From Alphaproteobacteria bacterium UBA5343 (lineage in GTDB: Bacteria; Pseudomonadota; Alphaproteobacteria; RF32; UBA5343), in assembly GCA_002410125.1 (NCBI GenBank), contig DHQH01000075.1, positions 1,999-19,739 on the forward strand: a stretch of DNA of 17,741 nucleotides, given 5' to 3'. The notes below the pieces were generated by a model. The model saw only the letters and a list, made by a program, of their open reading frames with translations, was not told where the DNA came from and did no database searches. The position numbers and the translations under genes were made by a program. How positions within the stretch are numbered: position 1 is the stretch's first letter; each line of letters begins with the position of its first letter. Of this stretch, positions 7,369 to 15,080 are shown piece after piece.

Positions 7369-8355
7369 ATGAATAAAACTGTTCTTATAACAGGTGGTGC
7401 TGGATATATTGGTAGCCATGTTATGTATGAATTTTTAGATAATGGTTATGAGATAGTTGTTGTTGATAATTTATCTGAGGGAAATAAATTTATAATTCCA
7501 GACGAGGTGAAGTTTTATCAAGAAAATATTGGTAATAGCCAAGAAATAGCAAAAATTATAAAAGACAATAATATTAAAAATATACTTCATTTTGCAGGTT
7601 CTATTGTAGTTCCAGAATCAGTTGAAAATCCAATTAAATATTATGAAAATAATAGTGTGGCTAGTTTTAATCTAATCAAGACAGCTTGTGATAATGGGGT
7701 GGAGAATTTTATATTTTCTTCTACGGCGGCGATGTATGGAAATCTTAGGGGGGATTTAGATGAGTTAAGAGATCCAGCTCCTAATAATCCTTATGGATAT
7801 TCTAAAATGTTAACTGAGATTATGCTAAAAGATTGTGCTGAAGTAAGTGGTATGAATTTTACAATCCTTAGATACTTTAATGTGGTTGGTGCTGATGAAA
7901 AACTTAGGACGGGACAGATTTCTAAAAAAGCTACACATCTTCTAAAAATTGCAAGTGAAGTTGTGACTGGTAAAAGAGATAAAATGTATATATTTGGTGA
8001 TGATTATGAAACACCAGATGGAAGTTGTGTTAGAGATTATATTCATGTTTCTGATTTAGCAAATGCTCATTATATGGTATTAGAATATATGTTTAATCAT
8101 AAATCTAATCAGGTGTTTAATTGTGGTTATGGTAAGGGTTATTCTGTGATAGAAGTGATTAAAACGATTGAAGAATATCTAGGGCATCCTATTAATAAGG
8201 TTGTTGGAGATAGGCGAGAGGGGGATCCTGCAAAACTAATATCTAACCCAACAAAGATAAAAAATGTTATTGGTTGGAAACCTAAATATGATGATTTATT
8301 ATATATTATTGAAACAGCTATTAAGTGGGAAGAAAAACTACAAAATATGTCTTAA
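7369..8355 (+). CDS. galE: UDP-glucose 4-epimerase
   Basis: Interconverts UDP-glucose and UDP-galactose, or the N-acetylated forms, with bound NAD+; it supplies sugars for envelope polysaccharide. This short-chain dehydrogenase/reductase is 328 aa, near the usual 330-340. From the chosen start: the NAD-binding GGAGYIGSH at 9-17, VVDNLS near 32-36, FSSTAAMYG with catalytic Ser/Thr at 117-119, and YGYSK with Y142-x-x-x-K146. DGSCVRDYIHVSDLANAH and the C-terminal GDRREGDPAKLI are family signatures. An in-frame ATG lies at 7354, but 7369 is preferred: GGAG at 7356-7359 sits 9 nt upstream, and the protein then begins MNKTVLITGGAGYIGS as in homologues. Its stop interlocks with the convergent 432-aa gene on TTAA at 8352-8355. 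Confidence 0.93.
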   Translation: MNKTVLITGGAGYIGSHVMYEFLDNGYEIVVVDNLSEGNKFIIPDEVKFYQENIGNSQEIAKIIKDNNIKNILHFAGSIVVPESVENPIKYYENNSVASFNLIKTACDNGVENFIFSSTAAMYGNLRGDLDELRDPAPNNPYGYSKMLTEIMLKDCAEVSGMNFTILRYFNVVGADEKLRTGQISKKATHLLKIASEVVTGKRDKMYIFGDDYETPDGSCVRDYIHVSDLANAHYMVLEYMFNHKSNQVFNCGYGKGYSVIEVIKTIEEYLGHPINKVVGDRREGDPAKLISNPTKIKNVIGWKPKYDDLLYIIETAIKWEEKLQNMS

Positions 8356-9650
8356 AAGCTAATCATTAACTGTTGAGCTATTTTTTTTCTTACTATATCT
8401 GTTTTGCTTAATGATGTTTGATCGCTTTGTTCGTTTGTTATTACTTCTTTAATATTTGTCACTGTTTCTTGTGTATCTTCTATAGAATGGTGTGTTTGTT
8501 CTTTATTGGTAAGTTTTGAATCTTCTTCTAAAAAGTCTTTTTGTTCTTTATTAGTTTTTATTGGTTTGGTTCTGATAGGGTGTTCTAAAGATTTTTTTAT
8601 ATCTTGAACTGTAACTGCAGGCTCACTACTTGTGCCATAAAGATAATCTCCTGTGTTTGGAATATTGTTAAATAATTTGAATACAGGCTCTAAAAAATTT
8701 GGGTCAATATTAGGAGTGGTTATGCTCTCTTTTCTGTGGGAATTCATTTTTATTAGATATTTATTTAATTGATTTAGTTTTTTTAGAGCGTTTAATATTA
8801 TATAACCTGGTGATTGTTGACCTGGTGTCTCTTTATAGATGTTGACATTTTTTGATAGGGCTAGCAGATTATATGATAGTAATGAATACATTCTAACATC
8901 TTGCCAAGAAGTTCGTTCCTCTTTTTCTTTATAAAGGGGAATTGGTGGAAATAATTTTTCTCTTGTAGGTCTTGTTTTAAGGGTAGATATTTTTTTTGGT
9001 TGTTTCATAATATTGGTCATATATTCAATAATATTTTCGGTATTAATTTGATCATTATGAAATAAGAATTTGGGTTTTCCGTTTAGGTGATTAGCAAATG
9101 CAAATAGAGCTTTGTTAATATCTTGGAATTTATCTTTATGATGTATAAAAATATATGTTTTTATTAAATCAGGTCTTTGTAATAAGATTTTTTCCTTACC
9201 TTTAATTATATTGATAAGTTTTATATTTTCATTTTTTATTGCTTCTTGATCACTGACAAGTGATGCTTTATAGAATACTTCTCTTAATAACAGGTCTAGT
9301 TTGGATTTTTTGTCTTTTCTTATATTTGGGTGAAAATAACGACCTTTGTTAAAGGATAAATCTATTTTTTCTCTTAGCTCTTTGAATATACTAGATAAGG
9401 CTGTTCTCTCTTTTGCTGGGAGTTTTTCTAATCTGGGTTTTCTATAACTAATTGGATGAGGGGATAATATCTTTTCTATATCGAGTTTTTTATAATATTT
9501 TTGAGATAGGGCTTCATAGATAGTATAAGGAATACTTTCTTCTTCGCAATATATTTGAATTAGAGGTACAGACATATATTTATTTTGATATTCTCGACAC
9601 TTACAGTCGTTGATGGTAAAATGTGTGTTGGTTACTTCTTTATTACTCAT
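8352..9650 (-). CDS. hypothetical protein, 432 aa, basic core and acidic disordered tail
   Basis: I do not recognise this protein. It starts MSNKEVTNTHFTINDCKCREYQ, with a CxC motif at 16-18. A long Lys-rich, mostly helical region follows to about residue 350, with few Gly. About residues 350-412 are Glu/Thr/Lys/Asn-rich, low-complexity and probably disordered. It ends with a helix, SKTDIVRKKIAQQLMISF. No signal peptide or membrane helix is visible. An upstream TTG start (9677) would add 9 residues, but ATG at 9650 is preceded on its strand by GGAG with 7 T as spacer, an ideal site, so 9650 is chosen. It is divergent from the 195-aa gene across a 159-bp AT-rich gap. The conserved tail helix after a disordered linker could be a docking peptide, which is speculation. 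Confidence 0.75.
   Translation of the reverse strand: MSNKEVTNTHFTINDCKCREYQNKYMSVPLIQIYCEEESIPYTIYEALSQKYYKKLDIEKILSPHPISYRKPRLEKLPAKERTALSSIFKELREKIDLSFNKGRYFHPNIRKDKKSKLDLLLREVFYKASLVSDQEAIKNENIKLINIIKGKEKILLQRPDLIKTYIFIHHKDKFQDINKALFAFANHLNGKPKFLFHNDQINTENIIEYMTNIMKQPKKISTLKTRPTREKLFPPIPLYKEKEERTSWQDVRMYSLLSYNLLALSKNVNIYKETPGQQSPGYIILNALKKLNQLNKYLIKMNSHRKESITTPNIDPNFLEPVFKLFNNIPNTGDYLYGTSSEPAVTVQDIKKSLEHPIRTKPIKTNKEQKDFLEEDSKLTNKEQTHHSIEDTQETVTNIKEVITNEQSDQTSLSKTDIVRKKIAQQLMISF
8357..8388 (+). terminator. intrinsic terminator of galE
   Basis: AGCTAAT at 8357-8363 pairs with GTT-G-AGCT ending at 8379 (one bulge, one G-U pair), followed by eight T at 8381-8388. It lies 2 nt after the galE stop and inside the end of the convergent gene. 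Confidence 0.5.
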
Positions 9651-9685
9651 AAAAAAACTCCATAAAATTTTACTCAATATACAAT

Positions 9686-9713
9686 ATTATATATATTTTA
9701 GACAAAAAAACAA
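9686..9713 (-). promoter_or_regulatory. candidate sigma70-type promoter for the 432-aa gene
   Basis: On the minus strand TTGTTT (9708-9713) and TATAAT (9686-9691) are separated by 16 nt, about 35 nt before the chosen start. The -10 is perfect, but such matches are common in AT-rich DNA. Confidence 0.4.
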
Positions 9714-9725
9714 CTATTTTTTTGT
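9702..9725. repeat. A/T hairpin in the divergent gap
   Basis: ACAAAAAAA (9702-9710) and TTTTTTTGT (9717-9725) form a perfect 9-bp inverted repeat around CAACTA. It overlaps the candidate minus-strand -35. It may be an operator or bent-DNA site, or simply homopolymer chance. The gap 9651-9809 otherwise holds only AT-rich sequence. Confidence 0.3.
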
Positions 9726-9809
9726 TTGGATAGTTTGTTTTTAACTCTTTTTTAACTTTTGGTTTAGTGTTAAAATGTTATGGTAGTTTAACAGTAATTG
9801 GATTTATAT

Positions 9810-10397
9810 ATGATTTCTGGATTGTCAGGATATAATCTTTATAATATGGGTGGAACTAATGGAATATTTAGTTCCATTAAAGCTGTTAAGGCTATTGCAA
9901 AGAGAAATATTGATGATCAGGAGTTGGCTAGTCTTAATAATTTAGATGAGAAGGCTGGTGGTTCTGGTGATATAAATCTCGCTAATGTGGTGGCATATCC
10001 TGTTATCTCTTCAGATAATTTATTTCAAGCGTTTACGGCATCAGATAATAATCTTAATAACTTTGATGAGAATGAATTAAAAAATAAACAAAAAAGACCT
10101 GATAATGAAGAGTTAGATAATGATGGTGGGATAGTAAGTGATGTAATTGGCGAAGATGAGGTTAGCGTAGTTGATGGGAAAAGTTTTAGAGAATATTTAG
10201 AACCTAATATATCTCAAGTGGCAAAAACCACAAATAATATCATTAATAATCAGATAATTAATAATCACTCTTTAGGTAATACATCAATATCAAATATAGT
10301 GAATAAATATCAAACAATGTTTGAATTTGATATAAATATTAATCCAAATATTTCTTATTTGCATGATAGTTTAAATAGAGTGGATGTGGCTGTTTAA
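9810..10397 (+). CDS. hypothetical protein, 195 aa, Asn/Asp-rich
   Basis: I do not recognise this protein. The N-terminus MISGLSGYNLYNMGGTNGIF is small-residue-rich but has no proper signal peptide or membrane helix. About residues 1-35 could be helical; the middle is acidic and probably unstructured (NNLNNFDENELKNKQ). Residues about 140-160 are very Asn/Ile-rich (TTNNIINNQIINNHSL), and the tail is Asn/Val-rich. A TTG at 9798 would add four residues, but ATG 9810 has GGA at 9800-9802 at 7-nt spacing and is preferred. dusB begins 3 nt after the stop without its own clear ribosome-binding site, so the two are translated together. It may be a lineage-specific gene inserted before dusB. Confidence 0.7.
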   Translation: MISGLSGYNLYNMGGTNGIFSSIKAVKAIAKRNIDDQELASLNNLDEKAGGSGDINLANVVAYPVISSDNLFQAFTASDNNLNNFDENELKNKQKRPDNEELDNDGGIVSDVIGEDEVSVVDGKSFREYLEPNISQVAKTTNNIINNQIINNHSLGNTSISNIVNKYQTMFEFDININPNISYLHDSLNRVDVAV

Positions 10398-10400
10398 ATT

Positions 10401-11357
10401 ATGATCTTTGATAAATTAAAAAGTAAAATTTTTCTTGCTCCTATGGCAGGTGTTACTGATTTACCATTTAGAAAAATGGTGATGAAGTTTGGGGCTGGTC
10501 TGGTTTTTACAGAGATGTTATCTGCTAATGCTCTTATTCGTGATAATGATAAAAAATTGATAATGGGTGATATTGCCCAAGAGGATTATAATATATCTGC
10601 TCAAATTGCAGGTGGTAAGCCAGATGTTATGGCTAGTGCTGCTAAAATCTGTCAGGATTTGGGGGCTTTTTCTATTGATATTAATATGGGGTGTCCCGTA
10701 AAGAAAATTGTTACTAATAAAGCTGGTTCGTATTTAATGAGAGATATAGATATGGCAGCTAGAATTATCTCTGAAGTCAAGGGTAATATTGATATTCCAT
10801 TGAGTGTAAAGTTTCGCTCTGGATGGGATGATAATAGTATTGTAGCGACTAAATTTGCTAAAATGTGTGAGAATGAGGGGTGTGATTTTATAATTATTCA
10901 CCCAAGAACTAGAATGCAGTTTTATTCTGGAAAGGCTAATTGGGATATAATTAAAGATATTAAAGCGTCTGTAAATATTCCAGTGGTTGGGAATGGTGAT
11001 GTTTTTTCAGGAATTGATGCTCAGAATATGATAAATAAGGCAAAGGTTGATGCTGTTATGGTTGGGCGAGGGGTAATGGGGGCTCCTTATTTAATTAGTG
11101 ATATTAAGAGATATTTAGATGGTGAAGAAAATATTACTAGAGCATCTTTAGATATTAGAGATATATTGTTGGAGCATTTGGAGTTAATGCTGGAATATTA
11201 TGGAGAATATAAAACAGTTAGAATTGCTAGGAAGCATATTGGTTGGTATTGTAAGGGGATTAATAATGTTGCTGAGTTTAGAGAAAATGTTAATAAGATA
11301 TCAGATTATAGGGAATTAATAGATTATATTAACGGCTTTTTAGTTGAAAGAGTGTAA
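10401..11357 (+). CDS. dusB: tRNA-dihydrouridine synthase, DusB/NifR3 family
   Basis: FMN- and NADPH-dependent reduction of a uridine in tRNA to dihydrouridine. 318 aa, full length. Visible family marks: FLAPMAGVTDLPFR (11-24), the FMN-binding start of the TIM barrel; TEMLSA (37-42); DINMGCP with catalytic C98; VKFRSGWDD and IIHPRTRMQFYSG, which hold FMN and substrate; GNGDVFSG and VGRGVMGAPYL, the phosphate-binding end; and the C-terminal helical domain with RIARKHIGWY. It is named nifR3 in Alphaproteobacteria because it normally heads the ntrBC operon, but here trkA follows directly. The start is 3 nt after the 195-aa gene, with no strong Shine-Dalgarno. Confidence 0.93.
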   Translation: MIFDKLKSKIFLAPMAGVTDLPFRKMVMKFGAGLVFTEMLSANALIRDNDKKLIMGDIAQEDYNISAQIAGGKPDVMASAAKICQDLGAFSIDINMGCPVKKIVTNKAGSYLMRDIDMAARIISEVKGNIDIPLSVKFRSGWDDNSIVATKFAKMCENEGCDFIIIHPRTRMQFYSGKANWDIIKDIKASVNIPVVGNGDVFSGIDAQNMINKAKVDAVMVGRGVMGAPYLISDIKRYLDGEENITRASLDIRDILLEHLELMLEYYGEYKTVRIARKHIGWYCKGINNVAEFRENVNKISDYRELIDYINGFLVERV

Positions 11358-11363
11358 ATCTTT

Positions 11364-11380
11364 TATTAGAATTTCTAATA
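11364..11380. promoter_or_regulatory. near-perfect palindrome between dusB and trkA
   Basis: TATTAGAA and TTCTAATA flank a single T, giving 8-bp arms. A 1-nt centre cannot form a hairpin loop easily, so a protein operator is more likely than a terminator. No regulator is known. Confidence 0.3.
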
Positions 11381-11408
11381 TGTTGGCTTTATTGATGGGA
11401 ATATTGAA

Positions 11409-12785
11409 ATGAAAGTAATAATTTGTGGTGCTGGTAGTGTCGGTGAGATTTTAACCAATTTTTTAGATACAGAAAATTATGATATTACAGTGGTTGATAA
11501 AGACCCTCAGCTAACTAATCAATTATCTAAGAAATTTGATATTAAGGTTGTGAATGGGAATTCTGCACACCCTAGCGTACTAGAGAAAGCTGGTGCAAAT
11601 GAAGCTGATATTTTAATTGCAGCTACAAATGAAGATGAAGTGAATATGATTGCTTGTTCTATTGCTCATCACATGTTTAATATTCCGAAAAATATTTCAA
11701 GGGTTAGTGGTAAAGAATATCTAAACGAACAATGGTCTGATTTATTCACAGAAAAGAGAATTCCTATTGATTGTTTATTTAGTCCTGAGGGATATTTGGC
11801 AAATTCAGTGTATGAGAGATTGGAGTTTCCTGGTGCGATTGATGTTAGGAACTTTGCTAATGGCAAGGTGAAATTATTAGGCTTTAACTGTGGAGAAGAT
11901 TGTCCAATTCTAAATACTAATCTTAGTGATTTATCTGAGATATTTCCAGGACTTAATGCTATAATTGTTACTATATTTAGAGATGGAAAATATATAACTC
12001 CAGAAAATGATAAGCAGATATTGGTTGGAGATAATGTATATATAATTGTTGAAGATAGACATATTGATAGAGTTTCTAGTGCATTTGGAAAGGATTTTTA
12101 TAAATATAAAAATGTAGCCATACTTGGAGGTGGAAAAACTGCTATGCTATTGGCTGAAAAATTAGATGTGCTACATAAAGATTGGAATGTAAAAATTATT
12201 GAAAAGGATTTTGTAAAATCTGGAATAATAGTTGATAAGCTGAATGATGTTCAGGTGATTTCTGGTGATGTATTAGAAAAATCTATTATTGATGAAATTG
12301 GTTTTGATGATATTGATATATCAGTTGCCATTACCGATGATGTTGAAATAAATCTAGTATATTCAATCCTTGCAAAAAATTCAGGTACAAAGACTGCCCT
12401 TAGTTTAATTACATCTCGTGATCATGATAATATTTTTAAGAATATTAATATCGATATGTTAGTTGATAAATCAACTGTTATTTCTTCTTCTATCTTACCT
12501 CAGATTAGAAGGGGGAGGATTAATGATAGTTATTTGATTAGGATTGGACACGGGGAAGTTATTGAAGCTAAAGTTACTTCGTCTTGTGATTTTGTTGGGA
12601 AGAAGATAAATGAAATTAAATTTCCAGAAAGTGTTGTTATTGGTGCTATTGTTAGGGATGGAAAATTTGTATACCCTAAAGGTAATAGTGAGATTATGAG
12701 TGGTGATGTAGTTGTAATGTATGTTGGTAGTGAGAGTGTTAAATGGGTTGAGGATATATTCTCTGTTAGTTTAGAAGTTTTTTAA
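11409..12785 (+). CDS. trkA: Trk system potassium uptake protein TrkA
   Basis: Peripheral cytoplasmic NAD(H)-binding regulator of the Trk potassium channel (TrkH/TrkG), which is not in this window. 458 aa, the usual length, with the classic duplicated RCK layout. RCK_N-1 begins at residue 1 with GAGSVG (7-12) and D at 28 in VVDKD. RCK_C-1 is about 140-225. RCK_N-2 begins at VAILGGGKTA (G240-G242). RCK_C-2, about 370-455, ends in SGDVVVMYVGSE. GGGA at 11397-11400 is 8 nt before the ATG. In Alphaproteobacteria trkA usually follows ntrX and precedes hfq; the hfq side is kept here, while the ntr side is replaced by dusB. Confidence 0.93.
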   Translation: MKVIICGAGSVGEILTNFLDTENYDITVVDKDPQLTNQLSKKFDIKVVNGNSAHPSVLEKAGANEADILIAATNEDEVNMIACSIAHHMFNIPKNISRVSGKEYLNEQWSDLFTEKRIPIDCLFSPEGYLANSVYERLEFPGAIDVRNFANGKVKLLGFNCGEDCPILNTNLSDLSEIFPGLNAIIVTIFRDGKYITPENDKQILVGDNVYIIVEDRHIDRVSSAFGKDFYKYKNVAILGGGKTAMLLAEKLDVLHKDWNVKIIEKDFVKSGIIVDKLNDVQVISGDVLEKSIIDEIGFDDIDISVAITDDVEINLVYSILAKNSGTKTALSLITSRDHDNIFKNINIDMLVDKSTVISSSILPQIRRGRINDSYLIRIGHGEVIEAKVTSSCDFVGKKINEIKFPESVVIGAIVRDGKFVYPKGNSEIMSGDVVVMYVGSESVKWVEDIFSVSLEVF

Positions 12786-12787
12786 TT

Positions 12788-12846
12788 ATTGGGTGGTTAA
12801 TTTTTTCTTTACTTATTGTTAATTTTAAGGTTTAATGTAACCCAAT
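12788..12846. repeat. inverted repeat framing the hfq leader
   Basis: ATTGGGT (12788-12794) and ACCCAAT (12840-12846) are exact complements 45 nt apart. GTTAATTTT also recurs directly at 12796 and 12819. The repeat could fold the hfq leader or mark an operator; functional meaning is uncertain. Confidence 0.25.
12808..12836 (+). promoter_or_regulatory. candidate sigma70-type promoter for hfq
   Basis: TTTACT (12808-12813) and TTTAAT (12831-12836) are 17 bp apart, in the 94-bp gap before hfq. This would give a leader of about 36 nt. Confidence 0.35.
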
Positions 12847-12879
12847 GAAAATAATAATAAAAATAAAAGGAAGTCTAAT

Positions 12880-13170
12880 ATGTCTAATAAAACACAAAAT
12901 GTTCAAGATGCATTTCTTAATAATGTTAGAAAATCTAAAACTGCTGTGACTGTATTTCTTGTAAATGGGGTGAAGTTACAAGGTATTATTACATGGTTTG
13001 ATAATTTTAGTATGTTACTTAGAAGAGACGGACATTCACAGCTTGTTTATAAGCATTCCATTTCAACAATTATGCCATCTCAGCCATTAAATCTACTTAA
13101 TGAGGAGAAAGAAGTTATTGATGATGTTGATGAAGAATATGAATATGTAGAAGAAGTAGTTGAAGAATAA
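12880..13170 (+). CDS. hfq: RNA chaperone Hfq with acidic C-terminal tail
   Basis: Hexameric Sm-like protein that pairs small RNAs with mRNAs. 96 aa. The N-terminal helix (VQDAFLNNVRKSKTAV) is followed by Sm1, VTVFLVNGVKLQGIITWFDNF, and Sm2, YKHSISTI, where the canonical motif is YKHAIST, so one Ala is Ser. The proximal-face residues Q9 and the K/H of YKH are kept. The last ~23 residues are strikingly acidic (13 Asp/Glu) with interspersed Val/Tyr. In E. coli and Caulobacter Hfq, acidic C-terminal tips are known to act as RNA mimics that help release RNA; the same role here is inference. AAAGGAAG at 12867-12873 is a strong ribosome-binding site. hflX follows after 5 nt. Confidence 0.96.
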   Translation: MSNKTQNVQDAFLNNVRKSKTAVTVFLVNGVKLQGIITWFDNFSMLLRRDGHSQLVYKHSISTIMPSQPLNLLNEEKEVIDDVDEEYEYVEEVVEE

Positions 13171-13175
13171 GATAA

Positions 13176-14486
13176 TTGTTAGAAACAAAAGAAATTAGAG
13201 ATAAAGTCTATATAATATCTCCTTATATACTTGGAAATGAAAATAGTGATAGAGATTTAGCATCTGTTTTGGACGAAGCTAAAGGTCTTGCCTTAGCTAT
13301 TAATTTGGATGTGGTGATTGCAAAAATTGTTAAACTTAAATCAATTAAGGCTGGTAGTTTTCTTGGCTCTGGTAAAATAAAAGAAATTGCTGAAGAGATT
13401 GAAGAAAATGAAATCGATTTGGTGATTTTTGATTATAGTTTAACCCCTGTACAACAAAGAAATTTAGAGAAAGCTTTTAATTGTAAGGTAATTGATAGGA
13501 CTGCTCTTATCTTAGAGATTTTTGGTGAGAGGGCTAGTACTAAGGAAGGTGTGTTACAAGTTGAGTTAGCTCATCTTACTTATCAAAAAAGTAGGCTAGT
13601 TAGAAGTTGGACCCACTTGGAGAGACAAAGAGGTGGCATGGGTTTTGTTGGTGGTCCTGGTGAAACTCAGATTGAGCTTGATAGAAGGCTTATCACCGAG
13701 AGGATTGTGAAGCTTAAAAAAGAGTTAGAGCAAGTTAAAAAGACTAGAGGGCTTCATAGAAAATCTAGGAAGAAAACGCCATTTCCAATTGTTGCTTTGG
13801 TTGGTTATACTAATGCTGGTAAATCAACTTTATTTAATCGTTTATGTGGGGCTGACGTTTTTGCAAAAGATTTATTATTTGCAACACTTGATCCAACTAT
13901 GAGAAAAATTGAACTTGCCAAAGATAAACCAGTTATTTTATCTGATACTGTTGGGTTTATATCCAACCTGCCAACAGAGTTAATTGCTGCTTTTAGGGCG
14001 ACTTTAGAAGAAGTTTTAGAGGCAGATGTGATTGTGCATGTAAGAGATATTAGTCATAAGGATAGTGTATATCAGAAAAATGATGTGGATAAGATATTGG
14101 CTGATTTAGGACTGCAAAATGAGATTGATAGTGGTGAGATAGTTGAAGTTTATAATAAGATAGATTTATTGTCTGATGAAGAGGTTTCTTTCCAAAGAGA
14201 AAATACAAAATCAAAAGATAATGTTTTGTTGATGTCTGGGATTACAGGTGAGGGGATTGATGAATTTTATGATTTGATTAATTCTAAACTGTCTCAAAAA
14301 TCTTTAGATATTATAGTGAAGGTCAAATCTAGTGATGGTAAATTAATTAGCTGGCTATATAAAAATTCCAAAATTATTAATGAAAGAATAGATGGGGATA
14401 ATATTATCTATCAAATCTTGATAAATTCAGAAAATTATAATAGGGTGGAAAAATTATATGATAATTTTGAGGTTTTAGATAAATGA
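13176..14486 (+). CDS. hflX: GTPase HflX
   Basis: Ribosome-binding GTPase that splits stalled 70S ribosomes. 436 aa. The N-terminal HflX domain carries FLGSGKIKEIAEEI and the signature GFVGGPGETQIELDRR (G159-T164), preceded by the helical linker. The G domain has P-loop GYTNAGKST (G210-T218), the G2 region around LFATLDPT, G3 DTVGF (257-261) and G4 NKID (327-330). The start is unusual: TAA at 13173-13175 is in frame just before TTG at 13176, and no ATG occurs until the GGMGF region. TTG at 13176 is therefore the likely start, with only a weak AAGA-type site, implying coupling to hfq. The stop overlaps the next gene by ATGA (14483-14486). Confidence 0.93.
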   Translation: MLETKEIRDKVYIISPYILGNENSDRDLASVLDEAKGLALAINLDVVIAKIVKLKSIKAGSFLGSGKIKEIAEEIEENEIDLVIFDYSLTPVQQRNLEKAFNCKVIDRTALILEIFGERASTKEGVLQVELAHLTYQKSRLVRSWTHLERQRGGMGFVGGPGETQIELDRRLITERIVKLKKELEQVKKTRGLHRKSRKKTPFPIVALVGYTNAGKSTLFNRLCGADVFAKDLLFATLDPTMRKIELAKDKPVILSDTVGFISNLPTELIAAFRATLEEVLEADVIVHVRDISHKDSVYQKNDVDKILADLGLQNEIDSGEIVEVYNKIDLLSDEEVSFQRENTKSKDNVLLMSGITGEGIDEFYDLINSKLSQKSLDIIVKVKSSDGKLISWLYKNSKIINERIDGDNIIYQILINSENYNRVEKLYDNFEVLDK

Positions 14487-15058
14487 TAAATAGGGTATTA
14501 AATCATAAATATAATTGTTTAATAGGTGGTGTTTTGTTGAATATTACATTGTTATTATTGGCAAAGCCTATATATGACTTGGATCCTACTTATTTTGAAG
14601 AATATTGTTTATTTGAAAATATGACAATTATAATAACAGTTATGATTGGAGTTTATTTTTATCAAAAATTAAGAGATAAGTTTGGTTTAACCCCATTATT
14701 ATTTATATTTTTTGCTTGTGATAGGGAATTAGGAGCTATTAGGTATTTTTTTAGATCTAATGGTATTAATGACTATAAGAGATATTTAGATATTGTATTA
14801 ACTGTGGTTGCTTTATATCTATTAGTTAAATTCATCAAAAAATATTTTATTTATATTCGAGATTTATTATTAGAAAGTTCTCAATATAGAAGTAATATTA
14901 TATGGTGTTTTATGTTTTTCATTATTAACTCAGTAGTAGCTACTGTTACAGAGAAATATGATATGGTTTGGTATGAAGAAATAGCTGAGCTTTTTGTTAT
15001 TTTATTTGTATTTATAGCAGAAATCTCATTTAAGAAAATGGTATTTAAAGAGAAGTAA
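14483..15058 (+). CDS. polytopic membrane protein of unknown function (191 aa)
   Basis: About six hydrophobic helices are visible: roughly residues 12-28, 46-61, 70-80, 103-124, 138-156 and 165-184. Charged residues lie in or next to them: YFEEYCLFEN before helix 2, CDRELGAIRYFF after helix 3, and TEKYDMVWYEEIAE before helix 6. Repeated Glu/Asp pairs at membrane edges resemble uncharacterised proteobacterial membrane families and might bind a metal, but I cannot name the family. Inner membrane location is expected. Its ATG overlaps the hflX stop, so it is the last gene of the hfq-hflX unit; mazG converges on it with 1 nt between. Confidence 0.8.
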   Translation: MINRVLNHKYNCLIGGVLLNITLLLLAKPIYDLDPTYFEEYCLFENMTIIITVMIGVYFYQKLRDKFGLTPLLFIFFACDRELGAIRYFFRSNGINDYKRYLDIVLTVVALYLLVKFIKKYFIYIRDLLLESSQYRSNIIWCFMFFIINSVVATVTEKYDMVWYEEIAELFVILFVFIAEISFKKMVFKEK

Positions 15059-15080
15059 TCTATTTATTTTGTAGATTTTT
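15057..15080 (+). terminator. possible terminator after the hfq-hflX unit
   Basis: AATCTA (15057-15062) pairs with TAGATT (15072-15077) around a 9-nt loop, and the T-run 15076-15080 follows. AGAAG and CTTCT flank it and may extend the stem. It is AT-only and weak. Confidence 0.35.

Noticed and set aside
11669..11866. Minus-strand open frame of 65 codons
   Set aside because: Antisense to trkA with no independent support.
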